Assembly: GCF_900106535.1 (NCBI RefSeq)
Contig: NZ_FNOH01000003.1
Coordinates: 62,001 to 126,000 of the forward strand
Length of the DNA stretch: 64,000 bases
Origin: Myxococcus xanthus
GTDB lineage: Bacteria; Myxococcota; Myxococcia; Myxococcales; Myxococcaceae
Direction of reading: 5' to 3'
Shown one piece after another: positions 9,212 to 17,550 of the stretch; the first letter of the stretch is position 1, and every line of letters begins with the position of its first letter. Under the pieces are notes generated by a model, which did not search any database, was not told where the DNA came from, and saw only the letters and a program-made list of their open reading frames with translations. The translations under genes were made by a program, and so were the position numbers.

Positions 9212-9681
9212 CCGCGTTCCTCTGGAACCTGATGCTGGCGCTCCTCTGGGCCGCGATGCTGGGGAACGTCACTTCGGAGAACCTCCTCACGGGGTTCATC
9301 ATCGGCTTCGTGCTGCTGGCCCTCATCGACACGCAGCATGTGCCCTCGCGCTATGGGACGCAGGCGTGGAACGTGGTGCGGCTGGTGGCGGGGGTGGGCT
9401 GGGACGTGCTGGTCGCCAACGTGCGGGTGGCCTACGAGATTGCGACGCCCAAGCTCCTCACCCGTCCCGCCATCTACCGCTACGACATGGAGGCACGCAC
9501 GGACGCGGAGATCACGCTGCTGACGCTCATCGTCACCTTCGCGCCGGGCACGCTGGCCCTGGAGGTGTCCGAGGACCGCAAGGCCATCTACGTCCACGTC
9601 ATGTTCGCCACCACCCGGGAGGCGTTCTGCCAGGAGCTCCGCGAGCGCGTGGAGATTCCACTGTTGAGGGCACTGCGATGA
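9208..9681 (+). CDS. mrpE: Mrp antiporter subunit E
   Basis: 157 residues, the usual length of MrpE/MnhE. Two or three N-terminal helices (FLWNLMLALLWAAMLGNVT and NLLTGFIIGFVLLALI) are followed by the conserved soluble part, including TLLTLIVTFAPGTLALEVSED and IYVHVMFA. The role is structural, in assembly of the antiporter. ATGA overlaps at both ends. Confidence 0.93.
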   Translation: MTAFLWNLMLALLWAAMLGNVTSENLLTGFIIGFVLLALIDTQHVPSRYGTQAWNVVRLVAGVGWDVLVANVRVAYEIATPKLLTRPAIYRYDMEARTDAEITLLTLIVTFAPGTLALEVSEDRKAIYVHVMFATTREAFCQELRERVEIPLLRALR

Positions 9682-9959
9682 GCGACTGGCTGCAGACCAT
9701 CACCCAGGGGGCCCTCGGGGCCATCTCCGTCTCGATGCTGTTCTCGCTCCACCGGCTGCTCCGAGGTCCGTCGCTGACGGACCGGGTGGTGGCGCTGGAC
9801 CTCTTCTCGCTCCAGACGTCGGCGGTCATCACCGTCTATGCCCTTTGGATGGGACAGCCCGAGCTGGTGGACGTGGCCCTGGTGCTGGCCGTCATCGGGT
9901 CCATGGGCACCATCGTCATCGCCAGGTACCTCTACAGCGCGCAGAGGGGCACGCCATGA
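9678..9959 (+). CDS. mrpF: Mrp antiporter subunit F
   Basis: 93 residues with three transmembrane helices. The conserved region RLLRGPSLTDRVVALDLFS, followed by VALVLAVIGSMGTIVIARYL, is diagnostic of MrpF/MnhF. The start overlaps the mrpE stop by 4 bp and the stop overlaps the mrpG start by 4 bp. It is one of the small membrane subunits needed for antiporter activity; MrpF homologues have also been linked to bile or choline efflux in other bacteria. Confidence 0.93.
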   Translation: MSDWLQTITQGALGAISVSMLFSLHRLLRGPSLTDRVVALDLFSLQTSAVITVYALWMGQPELVDVALVLAVIGSMGTIVIARYLYSAQRGTP

Positions 9960-10327
9960 AGGAAATCATCACCGCGGTGTTGCTGGTGTTGGGGGCGTTG
10001 CTGATGCTCCTGGCGGGGCTGGGCCTGTTCCGGATGCCGGACCTGTTCCTGCGGCTCCACGGGGCCGCGAAGGCGTCCTCGCTGGGCGTGGGCCTGCTGA
10101 TGGGCGCGGCGGCGCTGGGCCTGGGAGACGTCAGCGTGGTGGCCCGCGCGGCGCTGGGCGTCACCTTCGTCTTCGTCATGACGCCCGTGGCCACGCTGCT
10201 CATCGCGCAGGCGGCGTTTCGCGCCGGCATCCCGCTCTGGGAGCGCACGCACCAGAACGACCTGGAGGAACACCACCCCGCTGGAGGTCCGTACGAGCCA
10301 CGCCTGGGGCCCGACGGCGAGGAATGA
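9956..10327 (+). CDS. mrpG: Mrp antiporter subunit G
   Basis: 123 residues, three helices, then a charged C-terminal tail (about residues 98-123). The PhaG/MnhG signature GLFRMPDLFLRLHGAAKASSL is present near residues 24-44. It is the last gene of the Mrp operon; the next plus-strand gene starts 210 bp later. All seven Mrp subunits are intact, so the operon should make a full antiporter. Confidence 0.93.
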   Translation: MKEIITAVLLVLGALLMLLAGLGLFRMPDLFLRLHGAAKASSLGVGLLMGAAALGLGDVSVVARAALGVTFVFVMTPVATLLIAQAAFRAGIPLWERTHQNDLEEHHPAGGPYEPRLGPDGEE

Positions 10328-10537
10328 ACGCCGTGCCTCCAAGGTCCACCGGGCCACGGCAAGCCGCTCCGCCCGGCGCCTGGGGCTACTGGCCCCCTGG
10401 ACCGGCACAATGCCCGCCAGGCCGCGAACGACGCGCCCGGGAGACACTACGCGCGGCATGAGCGCGCGAGGAACACTGCCGCCAGGCCCCGGCCCATCCC
10501 GTCATGGGCCGGGACGAATCAGAAGGAAGGTGGCGCC

Positions 10538-11095
10538 ATGGACCGCACGCGGCAGCGGGAGCTCCAGGCGAAACACGCGGACGCAGTGGCCCACTGGAGC
10601 CTGGTCCGGGACGTGCTCATCGCGGGAGGGCTGGTGGGCACGCTCGGCGCATGGGTCATGGCCGCGCTGGCCTTGTTGCTGGGCAGCATCACCCAGGGCG
10701 ACCTCTGGTACGCGCCACGGCTGGTGGGCGGCGTGGTCTTCAGGGACGCGCCCGCTGGGACCGCGGCGGTGGTGCTCGGCTTCGCCCTGCACTTCGCGAC
10801 GGCGGGAGGGCTCGCCACCGCCTTCGCGATGCTGGTGCCTCGAGGTGGCTCGGCACTGACGGCCGTGATGCTGGGCCTGCTCGCGGGCCTGACGCTCCAG
10901 GCCGTCATGCCCGTGCTGGTCGTCCCCTGGGCCGCGCCCCCGCTGGAGCGAGCGGGACCGCCCATCGCCGCGTTCCTGCTCCTGCACCTGGTCTTCGGCG
11001 CGTGCCTGGGCGTCCTGACGCCTGTCCGGAAGGCCTTGCTCCTCCTGGATGCGAAGCGCCGTGGCGTCCGGGCACTCCCGGTACCGCCGCACTGA
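10538..11095 (+). CDS. Unknown four-helix membrane protein
   Basis: 185 residues. A soluble, charged N-terminus of about 22 residues is followed by about four hydrophobic segments (near residues 26-50, 64-94, 104-130 and 140-163) and a basic tail. An AAGGAAGGTG stretch upstream supports this start. It is not recognised as a member of a named family. It ends 18 bp from the converging cytochrome oxidase subunit IV gene and follows the Mrp operon by 210 bp, so it may be read from its own promoter or by read-through. Function cannot be assigned. Confidence 0.6.
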   Translation: MDRTRQRELQAKHADAVAHWSLVRDVLIAGGLVGTLGAWVMAALALLLGSITQGDLWYAPRLVGGVVFRDAPAGTAAVVLGFALHFATAGGLATAFAMLVPRGGSALTAVMLGLLAGLTLQAVMPVLVVPWAAPPLERAGPPIAAFLLLHLVFGACLGVLTPVRKALLLLDAKRRGVRALPVPPH

Positions 11096-11113
11096 GCCCG
11101 CGGCTCGGGCGCA

Positions 11114-11479
11114 TCAGGGCAGCGGCAGCCAGGGCGGCGCCACGCGAGGGGGGCCGCTTCGTTCGGTGCCCGGCAACCGCGACACGGGAAAGGGCCCTGG
11201 CGGCAACGTCGGCCACGCCCGGGCCGCGGCTTCCGCCAACACCAGCCCCACGAGGATGCCAACGAAGACACCCGCGGTGCCGATGACGAGCCGGGGCCCG
11301 CCGGGCCGCTCCACCAGGTGCATGAAGAAGAAGGCAATCAGCACGGCCTTGCACAGCGCGATGCCGAGCGCGACCGGCACCGCCCACACCCCCAGGTGCA
11401 GCCTCGACAGCCCGAAGGACAGCGTGGCCAGCGCCAGCAACACGGCTCCGACGGCCAGCACCCGGACCCCGCCCCGCAT
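11114..11479 (-). CDS. Cytochrome c oxidase subunit IV-like protein
   Basis: 121 residues with three transmembrane helices (about residues 6-24, 32-53 and 64-86) and a proline-rich tail. The central KAVLIAFFFMHLVERPGG matches the conserved K-x-x-x-I-x-x-F-F-M-H-L core of the prokaryotic COX4 family (CtaF/CyoD type). It is the last gene of the long ACIII-oxidase operon, 10 bp after subunit III. The subunit stabilises the oxidase complex in the inner membrane; it has no catalytic residues. Confidence 0.88.
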   Translation of the reverse strand: MRGGVRVLAVGAVLLALATLSFGLSRLHLGVWAVPVALGIALCKAVLIAFFFMHLVERPGGPRLVIGTAGVFVGILVGLVLAEAAARAWPTLPPGPFPVSRLPGTERSGPPRVAPPWLPLP

Positions 11480-11489
11480 GCGCGCCTCC

Positions 11490-12140
11490 TCACGTCAGGT
11501 ACAGCAATGGCCAGAGGAACAACCAGACGACGTCCACCAGGTGCCAGTACATCCCACCCAGCTCCACGGGCGTGTGGAAGCGGGCCCCGAACTCCCCCGC
11601 CAGCGTCCGCAACGCCAGCGTGACGAGCACGCCCACCCCCACGAGCACATGCACCGCGTGCACGCCAGTCATCACCCAGTACAGCGTGAAGTAGAGGTTG
11701 GCGCCGGGAAGGGCGAACGCCTCATAGGCGTACCAGGCGCCGGGCAGCGCCCCGTCATGCACGTGCTTCGTGTACTCCGCGGCCTTGATGAACAGGAACG
11801 CGATGCCCAGCAGCACCGACAGCGCGAGCAACGCCGCCGCGGCGAAGTCGCGTCCATTCCGGATGGCATCCACCGCGAGCGCCACCAGGATGCTGCTGAC
11901 CACCAGCACGAAGGTGTTCAGCGTCCCCAGGAACACGTCCATGTGCGCGGGCGCCTGCTGGAACACACCGGGATACGTCAGCCGGTACAGGGCATACGCG
12001 GTGAACAACACCGAGAAGAGCAGCACCTCCGTGGCCAGGAAGATCCACATGCCCAGGTGCGCGGCGTCCTGGCGGGACGCCTCGTCTCCAAAGTGGAGGG
12101 CACGGGGCTCCACCGGGCGCTGGCTCGCCTCATGCCGCAT
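11490..12140 (-). CDS. Cytochrome c oxidase subunit III
   Basis: 216 residues from an ATG inside the end of subunit I (11-bp overlap). Five hydrophobic helices are visible, as in short bacterial subunit III. Conserved family segments include LGMWIFLATEVLLFSVLFTAY, FLFIKAAEYTKH and GVHAVHVLVGVGVL, with YWHLVDVVWLFLWPLLYL at the C-terminus. It binds to subunit I and supports proton uptake and stability of the oxidase. A longer upstream reading in the same frame overlaps subunit I and is rejected. Confidence 0.93.
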   Translation of the reverse strand: MRHEASQRPVEPRALHFGDEASRQDAAHLGMWIFLATEVLLFSVLFTAYALYRLTYPGVFQQAPAHMDVFLGTLNTFVLVVSSILVALAVDAIRNGRDFAAAALLALSVLLGIAFLFIKAAEYTKHVHDGALPGAWYAYEAFALPGANLYFTLYWVMTGVHAVHVLVGVGVLVTLALRTLAGEFGARFHTPVELGGMYWHLVDVVWLFLWPLLYLT

Positions 12141-13767
12141 GCTCCACCTCCGTGTTGGCGCCAGGGTTCGCGTAGTCGTGGGGCGGCCTGGGAAACCAAG
12201 GCGGCGCATGGAAATTGAACTCGGGGGGCGGTGAGTCGCTGAGCCACTCATAGCCCTCGCTGCCCCAGGGGTTCCGCCCCGCCGCGCGGCCATGCCGCAG
12301 CGACCAGCCCAGGTAGATGGCGACGATGAGGAAGCCGAAGCCCAGCAGGGACGCCCCAGCGGTGGACGCCACGTGCAGCGGCTGGAACTCCTCCGGGTAG
12401 TCCGCGTACCGGCGGGGCATGCCCAGATTGCCCAGCAGGAACTGAGGCAGGAAGGTGGCGATGAAGCCGAAGATGATGAGCACCGCCGTCCCGATGCCCA
12501 TGCCCTCCGGGTACATGCGGCCGCACATCTTCGGGAACCAGTAATGCAGCGCCGCGAGGAAGGCCATCAGCGACGCGCCCACCATGATGAAGTGGAAGTG
12601 CGCCACCACGAAGTACGTGTCATGCCAGTGCAGGTCCGCGGACGTGACGGCCACGGCGACCCCGCTCATGCCTCCGAAGAAGAGCAGGAAGATGAAGCCA
12701 AGGACGTAGGTGAACGGCGTGGAGACCCACAGGCTCCCTCGGTACATGGTGCCCAGCCAGGTGAAGATCTTCATCGCCGTGAAGATGGCCACCAGCATGG
12801 ACAGCACGCTGAACGCGCCCGCCCCGAAGGTGGACTGGCCGGAGACGAACATGTGGTGTCCCCAGGTGAGGAACCCCACGAAGGAAATGCCCACCGTGCT
12901 CCAGACAATCACCCGGTAGCTGAAGGGGCGCTTGCGGCTGAAGGCGCACACCGTCTCGCTGATGACGCCCATGCCCGGCAGCACCATGATGTAGACGGCC
13001 GGGTGGCTGTAGAACCAGAACAGGTGCTGGAAGAGCAGCGGGTCCCCTCCCCGGCTCGGGTCGAACAGCCCCGCGCCCGCCACCCGCTCCAGCGCCACGA
13101 GCACCAGCACCATGCCCAGCACCGGCGTCGCGAGCACCTGGATGATGGACGTGCCGTAGATCGCCCACACGAAGAGGGGCACCTTCATCCACGTCACACC
13201 GGGGGCCCGCAGGGTGTGAACGGTGGTGATGAAGTTGATGCCGGTGATGATGGTGGAGAACCCCACCACGAAGACGCCCAGAAGCACGGGCATCACCTCC
13301 CGCCCGGTGGCGGTGCTGTAGGGCGTGTAGAACGTCCACCCCGTGTCCACGCCGCCCTGGAACACGCCCCACAGCGTCATCACCGCGCCGAGCACGTAGA
13401 GGTAGAAGCTGGCCAGGTTGAGCCGGGGGAAGGCCACGTCCCGGGCGCCAATCATCAGCGGCAGCAGGAAGTTGCCGAAGGCCGTGGGGATGGATGGGAT
13501 GAGGAAGAGCCACACCATGACGACACCGTGCACGGTGAAGGCGCGGTTGTAGGCCAGCCGCCCCATCACCGTTTCACCGGGCGTCAGCAACTCCACGCGC
13601 AGGGCCAGGGCGAACACGCCGCCCAACAGGAACATCAGCAGCAGCACGCCCAGGAACATCACGCCAATGCGCTTGTGGTCGCGCGTGGTGAGCCAGGACC
13701 AGAGCCCTCGCTCCGCGTCCAGGTAGCTGGGCGCCGCCACGGGGGACTCAGCGTGGGAGGGGGCCAT
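12130..13767 (-). CDS. ctaD: Cytochrome c oxidase subunit I, A2-type (caa3)
   Basis: 545 residues, twelve helices, the haem-copper catalytic subunit that reduces O2 to water and pumps protons. Haem and CuB histidines sit in the expected contexts (RAFTVHGVVMVWLF, WGHHMFVSGQS, VAHFHFIMVG). The CuB-tyrosine motif reads YSHPAVY at residues 253-259. The canonical glutamate (HPEVY) is alanine, and a Tyr-Ser pair precedes the histidine. This is the known signature of A2-type oxidases such as the Rhodothermus caa3 enzyme. It overlaps subunit II by 20 bp and subunit III by 11 bp. Its place behind the act genes implies electron supply from Alternative Complex III. Confidence 0.96.
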   Translation of the reverse strand: MAPSHAESPVAAPSYLDAERGLWSWLTTRDHKRIGVMFLGVLLLMFLLGGVFALALRVELLTPGETVMGRLAYNRAFTVHGVVMVWLFLIPSIPTAFGNFLLPLMIGARDVAFPRLNLASFYLYVLGAVMTLWGVFQGGVDTGWTFYTPYSTATGREVMPVLLGVFVVGFSTIITGINFITTVHTLRAPGVTWMKVPLFVWAIYGTSIIQVLATPVLGMVLVLVALERVAGAGLFDPSRGGDPLLFQHLFWFYSHPAVYIMVLPGMGVISETVCAFSRKRPFSYRVIVWSTVGISFVGFLTWGHHMFVSGQSTFGAGAFSVLSMLVAIFTAMKIFTWLGTMYRGSLWVSTPFTYVLGFIFLLFFGGMSGVAVAVTSADLHWHDTYFVVAHFHFIMVGASLMAFLAALHYWFPKMCGRMYPEGMGIGTAVLIIFGFIATFLPQFLLGNLGMPRRYADYPEEFQPLHVASTAGASLLGFGFLIVAIYLGWSLRHGRAAGRNPWGSEGYEWLSDSPPPEFNFHAPPWFPRPPHDYANPGANTEVEHAA

Positions 13768-14788
13768 ACGTGGGCTCCTGGGAGGATGGTGGCTCCGGAA
13801 GTTCCGGCTGAAGCGACTTGATGAACTCGACGAGCGCGCCCACTTCGCCCGCGCTCAGGCGTCCGTGGAACGACGGCATCACCGGCGCGTAGCCCGCGAC
13901 CACCTTCGCCAGTGGGTCCATCATCGACTCGGTGAGGTACGCCACGTCGACGCGCACGCTGCCTCCAGAGGCCAGCGGCTCATCGCGCCCGTACAACCCC
14001 AACCAGGTGGGACCGATGTGCGGCGTACCGTCAATGGTGTGGCACTGGAGACACCCTTGCCGCGCGGCGACGTCCTCCCCCCGCCGGGCAAACGGTCCCT
14101 GGGTGCCCGCCTCCTCGGCTGCCGTGTCCGCCACCCACGTCGGCTGGGCCCGCTGCCGGGCTCTCCATGCCTCGAAGGCCGCGGGCTCCAGTGCCACCAC
14201 CTCGGCGCGCATGTGCGAATGGTCCAGGCCGCAGTACTCCGCGCACAGCACCTGGTAGCGGCCCGGCCTCAGGACCTCCAACCAGATCTCCGTGTAGCGC
14301 CCGGGCAACGCATCCATCTTCAAGCGGAAGGCGGGGACGAAGAAGGAGTGGATGACGTCGCGCGACGTGAGCAGCAGGCGCACGGGCGTGCCGGTGGGAA
14401 CGTGCAGCACGCCCACCATCCCCGGCCCGTCCGGGTAGGCGAACTTCCACATCCACTGCTTGCCAGTGACGTAGACGTCCAGGGCGTCCCGAGGCGGCGT
14501 GCGGGCCCACACGTAGTCCCGGAAGCCCAGCGCGCCCCAGAGCAGGAAGAAGGACAGCGGCACGCCGGCGAACGCGGCCTCCATCCAGGTGGGCGCGGCC
14601 ATCGCCGGCGCCTCCGAGGGCGCACGTCCACGCCGGTAGCGCACCAGGAAGAAGAGTCCGGTGAGGCCAATGCCGGCGCCCACCACGAAGGTGGTGCAGA
14701 TGATGAAGAAATGCAGCTGGTCCACGCGTGTGGCCAGCGACGAGGCCGCCTCCGGGAGGAACAACATGCGCCGCAGCAGGTCACTCAT
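13748..14788 (-). CDS. Cytochrome c oxidase subunit II with fused cytochrome c domain
   Basis: 346 residues. Two N-terminal helices (near residues 25-50 and 70-90) anchor a periplasmic cupredoxin domain. The CuA site is complete: C182, C186, H190 and M193 within CAEYCGLDHSHM. A C-terminal cytochrome c domain follows, with a single haem motif CLQCH near residue 263 and a distal methionine region (VMPSFHGRLS). This fusion defines a caa3-type oxidase: electrons enter the fused haem c, pass to CuA and then to subunit I. The ATG was chosen at 14788 because it begins the hydrophobic N-terminus and overlaps the upstream gene's stop by 4 bp. A longer in-frame extension lies over the upstream genes. 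Confidence 0.95.
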   Translation of the reverse strand: MSDLLRRMLFLPEAASSLATRVDQLHFFIICTTFVVGAGIGLTGLFFLVRYRRGRAPSEAPAMAAPTWMEAAFAGVPLSFFLLWGALGFRDYVWARTPPRDALDVYVTGKQWMWKFAYPDGPGMVGVLHVPTGTPVRLLLTSRDVIHSFFVPAFRLKMDALPGRYTEIWLEVLRPGRYQVLCAEYCGLDHSHMRAEVVALEPAAFEAWRARQRAQPTWVADTAAEEAGTQGPFARRGEDVAARQGCLQCHTIDGTPHIGPTWLGLYGRDEPLASGGSVRVDVAYLTESMMDPLAKVVAGYAPVMPSFHGRLSAGEVGALVEFIKSLQPELPEPPSSQEPTYGPLPR

Positions 14789-15147
14789 GGCCGCGCCCCC
14801 TCCTCCGTGGAGAGGACCTGCTCCAGGGCCTGCTCCACCGGAATGTGGATGACCCCGGCGTCCCGGTCCACCCAACCGTACCCCCGCAGCCGCGCCCGCT
14901 GTGCCTCGCGCAGCCGGGGCGCGGCGTCCTCCCGTTTGAAGAGCCGCTGGTTGACGTCCGCGACCTCGGAGACGCCAAGCGTCGGTGGAAAGCCCGCGGG
15001 CGCCCAGGGCGCGTACTCGCGCACGCTCCATCGGATCAAGAGCAACGCGATCCCGACCACGAACAGCCACGCGCACCCCACCCCTGCGATGTGCCGCGTG
15101 GGGAGCATCCGGGGCTCTGGCGGCGGTGGAATGAAGCCCTCGCTCAT
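14785..15147 (-). CDS. Small single-helix protein between Alternative Complex III and oxidase genes
   Basis: 120 residues. A proline-rich N-terminus (residues 1-15) is followed by one transmembrane helix (about 19-39), then a soluble charged domain ending in YGWVDRDAGVIHIPVEQ near residues 90-106. I have the impression that this last motif recurs in proteins near oxidase or ACIII genes in other phyla, but I cannot check it here. It overlaps actF by 4 bp and coxB by 4 bp, so it is made with the complex. It is either an accessory subunit bridging ACIII and the oxidase or an assembly factor. No cofactor-binding motif is visible. Confidence 0.8.
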   Translation of the reverse strand: MSEGFIPPPPEPRMLPTRHIAGVGCAWLFVVGIALLLIRWSVREYAPWAPAGFPPTLGVSEVADVNQRLFKREDAAPRLREAQRARLRGYGWVDRDAGVIHIPVEQALEQVLSTEEGARP

Positions 15148-16349
15148 GACCGGGGCACCCGCAGCGAATGAGGCAGGAACGGGTCTCTCACCGGCACCGT
15201 GTAGCCGCCGCGCGAGAGCAGCCACCACGCGGCCACCGTCCAGCCCCCAACGCCGGCCCACGCGGTGACGCTGGTCCAGTGGAACGACGCCGTCCCGGGA
15301 TGAAGCGCGGGAAACACCAGCCAGTAGACGTCCAGCGCCCGCATCAGGAGCAGCCACGCCCCCACGACGGCGAGTGCCCTTGGGTCCTGCTTCAGGCGCC
15401 GGAGCAGCAGCAGGAAGAACGGCACGACGAAGTGCCCCACGGCCAGCACCACCGCCACCGCGAGCCAGCCACCGTCGAGGCGCGCGCGGTACCACGTCAC
15501 CTCCTCCGGAAGCGACGCAATCCATATCAGCAGGAGCTGCGAGAAGGCGCCGTACGCCCACAGGCAGACGAAGGCGAGCAGCAGGGTCCCCAGCCGGAGG
15601 AAGTGCGCCGGTCCCATCAACGCGCCGAACTGTCCCGCGCCCCGCGCCGTGGCCGCGACGACGGCCACCAGCGCGAGCGCGCCCACCACGGCCCCACAGC
15701 CGAGCGTCAGGGCGTACACGGTGGACTCCCACAGCGGCTCCAGCGACATCAGCCAGTCCAGGCTGGCGAAGGACAGGCACAGCACCATCAGCGGCAGCGA
15801 GCCCGCTCCCAGCTTCCGCTGGTACAGCGTGAAGCGCACGGCCCGCTCGGTGATGGCCGGCTCCGCGTCCTGCCGCACCGACCACCGGTAGAGCAGGAGC
15901 CCCACCACGCTCCAGACGGCGAAGTAGAAGACCGCCCGGCCCAGGAAGAAAGGCACGTTGAGGTACGGCTTCTTGTGGGCCAGCAGGTGCACGTCATGCG
16001 CGCTGAGGTCGGCGGGAATCGCCACCCACGGAAACAGGTGGGGCATCGTCAGGACCACGGGGACGAACAACAGCACGAACACCGGGCTGCTCGCGGCCAT
16101 GACCTCCAGCGGCCGCCGCAGCACGGTGGGCCACCTGGCGCGGGAAGCGTGAAACGAGGCCAGGATGATGAGGGCCCCCAGACTGAGGGTCAGCCAGAAC
16201 GCGAAGGCGAACAAATAGCCGTACGCGGCCTCCCGGGGCGCGGCCACGCCCCCCAGCAGGGTGGCGAGGAGCCCCAGGCCTCCCACCGCGACGGCGCCCC
16301 ACACCACGCGTCGCCCCAGGTTCAGGCGCGTCAGGACCGTGGCCGTCAT
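15144..16349 (-). CDS. actF: Alternative Complex III subunit ActF (quinol:cytochrome c oxidoreductase membrane subunit)
   Basis: 401 residues, about ten transmembrane helices, related to ActC and NrfD-type quinone-interacting subunits. Characteristic segments include LPLMVLCLSFASLDWLMSLE and LLIWIASLPEEVTWY. Its partner genes are arranged exactly as in known act operons. The ATG at 16349 overlaps the actE stop (ATGA). In the known complex ActF is a membrane subunit paired with ActC and has been proposed to carry out proton translocation. A longer upstream reading overlaps actE and is not used. Confidence 0.92.
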   Translation of the reverse strand: MTATVLTRLNLGRRVVWGAVAVGGLGLLATLLGGVAAPREAAYGYLFAFAFWLTLSLGALIILASFHASRARWPTVLRRPLEVMAASSPVFVLLFVPVVLTMPHLFPWVAIPADLSAHDVHLLAHKKPYLNVPFFLGRAVFYFAVWSVVGLLLYRWSVRQDAEPAITERAVRFTLYQRKLGAGSLPLMVLCLSFASLDWLMSLEPLWESTVYALTLGCGAVVGALALVAVVAATARGAGQFGALMGPAHFLRLGTLLLAFVCLWAYGAFSQLLLIWIASLPEEVTWYRARLDGGWLAVAVVLAVGHFVVPFFLLLLRRLKQDPRALAVVGAWLLLMRALDVYWLVFPALHPGTASFHWTSVTAWAGVGGWTVAAWWLLSRGGYTVPVRDPFLPHSLRVPRS

Positions 16350-17026
16350 GGCGTGCCCCCCTCGGGTGCCCGCATGAGCGACTCGCGCGCGTCGTCGGGC
16401 GCGGCGGACAACGGCGCGCGCTGGCTGTACGCGAGCACCCGCAGCCAGGCCACGACCTTCCAGCGCGCCTCGGGCGTGAGCGCATCCGCGTAGGAAGGCA
16501 TCAACCCGTAACCTCCGGTGATGACCGAGTAGTAGAAGCCCGGTGAGTGCGGCAGCGCATCCCATCCAGGGGACACCGGGCGAGCGCCCTCCCCTGCATC
16601 CGCGGGCATCACCGCTCCATGCTCGGGATGCGAGTGCGCCTCGCCATACAGCGAAGGGGGCGACCGGGCCCCCATGTTCTGCGCGACGATGCTCTGCCCA
16701 TCTCCCAGCAGTCCGTGACACGGCGCGCACCAGGTCTCGAAGTGGGCGCGCCCCTCCCGAAGCGTGTCGGGTGTGATCGGCACGGGGAGCTGCTCCACCT
16801 CCACCCAGCCTCCGTCCGGAGAGCCCCGGCGGATGTACGCGGCCTCCTGGAAGTACCACTCGCGCGCCACCGTGCCGGGCACGAGGGGCCGCATCGACCG
16901 CGCATCCGCGAAGTACGGGTTGGCGACGAACGCCCCGTCACGCGCCTGCACCCGCATCGGGTCCAGGTCCACACATGCGGGCACGCCCACGAGCCCGAAA
17001 ACCACCAATGCCAGACGTCCGCTCAT
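16346..17026 (-). CDS. actE: Alternative Complex III monohaem cytochrome c subunit ActE
   Basis: 226 residues. The N-terminus looks like a lipoprotein signal (LVVFGLVGVPAC), so the protein is probably lipid-anchored at the periplasmic face. A single haem c motif CAPCH lies near residue 100, and candidate distal methionine contexts are present (GLMPSYADALT). In the complex ActE carries electrons towards the oxidase. It overlaps actD and actF by 4 bp each. Confidence 0.92.
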   Translation of the reverse strand: MSGRLALVVFGLVGVPACVDLDPMRVQARDGAFVANPYFADARSMRPLVPGTVAREWYFQEAAYIRRGSPDGGWVEVEQLPVPITPDTLREGRAHFETWCAPCHGLLGDGQSIVAQNMGARSPPSLYGEAHSHPEHGAVMPADAGEGARPVSPGWDALPHSPGFYYSVITGGYGLMPSYADALTPEARWKVVAWLRVLAYSQRAPLSAAPDDARESLMRAPEGGTP

Positions 17027-17550
17027 GAACGTCCCTCCACCGCGAGCACGACCTCGGCGCCGAGCCGCCGGAGCGCGCCTTGCGCCGCGTCCGCGCCCTC
17101 CGCGTCGTCGACCGCGACCGCCAGCCAGAACCCATCGATGCTGGCGCTTCGAAACGCCTCCAGGCCGAGGAACGGATGGGTCACCCGCGGCAGGCCACAC
17201 GCCACGATGACGCCCATGAAGAGGGCGCACGCCGACGCCAGGACCCCGGACTCGAAGGTGATGGGAATGAAGGCGGGGCCGCTGTGCAACGGACGTCCGC
17301 CCACGTTCAGCGGCCAGTCGATGGCCTGCGTGAACCACTGCACGACGTAGGCGCCCACCGCGCCCCCCACCCCGGCGATCAACCCCAACAGTGGCAGGCG
17401 CGATGGGGGCAGTCCCAGCACCGCCTCCACGTCCTCCACGGGGATTGGAGTGTGCGCATCCAACCGGAGGAAGCCGGACGCCCGCAGCGCCCGGGCAGCC
17501 TCCACCATCCGCTCCGACGAGCGGAACTCGCCCAACACCCAGCGGCTCAT
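17023..17550 (-). CDS. actD: Alternative Complex III subunit ActD (DUF3341)
   Basis: 175 residues with two central transmembrane helices (about 52-73 and 100-120) between soluble ends, the layout of DUF3341 proteins. The conserved region WPLNVGGRPLHSGPAFIPITFE lies between the helices. ActD is a structural membrane subunit without cofactors. It overlaps actC and actE by 4 bp each. Confidence 0.92.
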   Translation of the reverse strand: MSRWVLGEFRSSERMVEAARALRASGFLRLDAHTPIPVEDVEAVLGLPPSRLPLLGLIAGVGGAVGAYVVQWFTQAIDWPLNVGGRPLHSGPAFIPITFESGVLASACALFMGVIVACGLPRVTHPFLGLEAFRSASIDGFWLAVAVDDAEGADAAQGALRRLGAEVVLAVEGRS

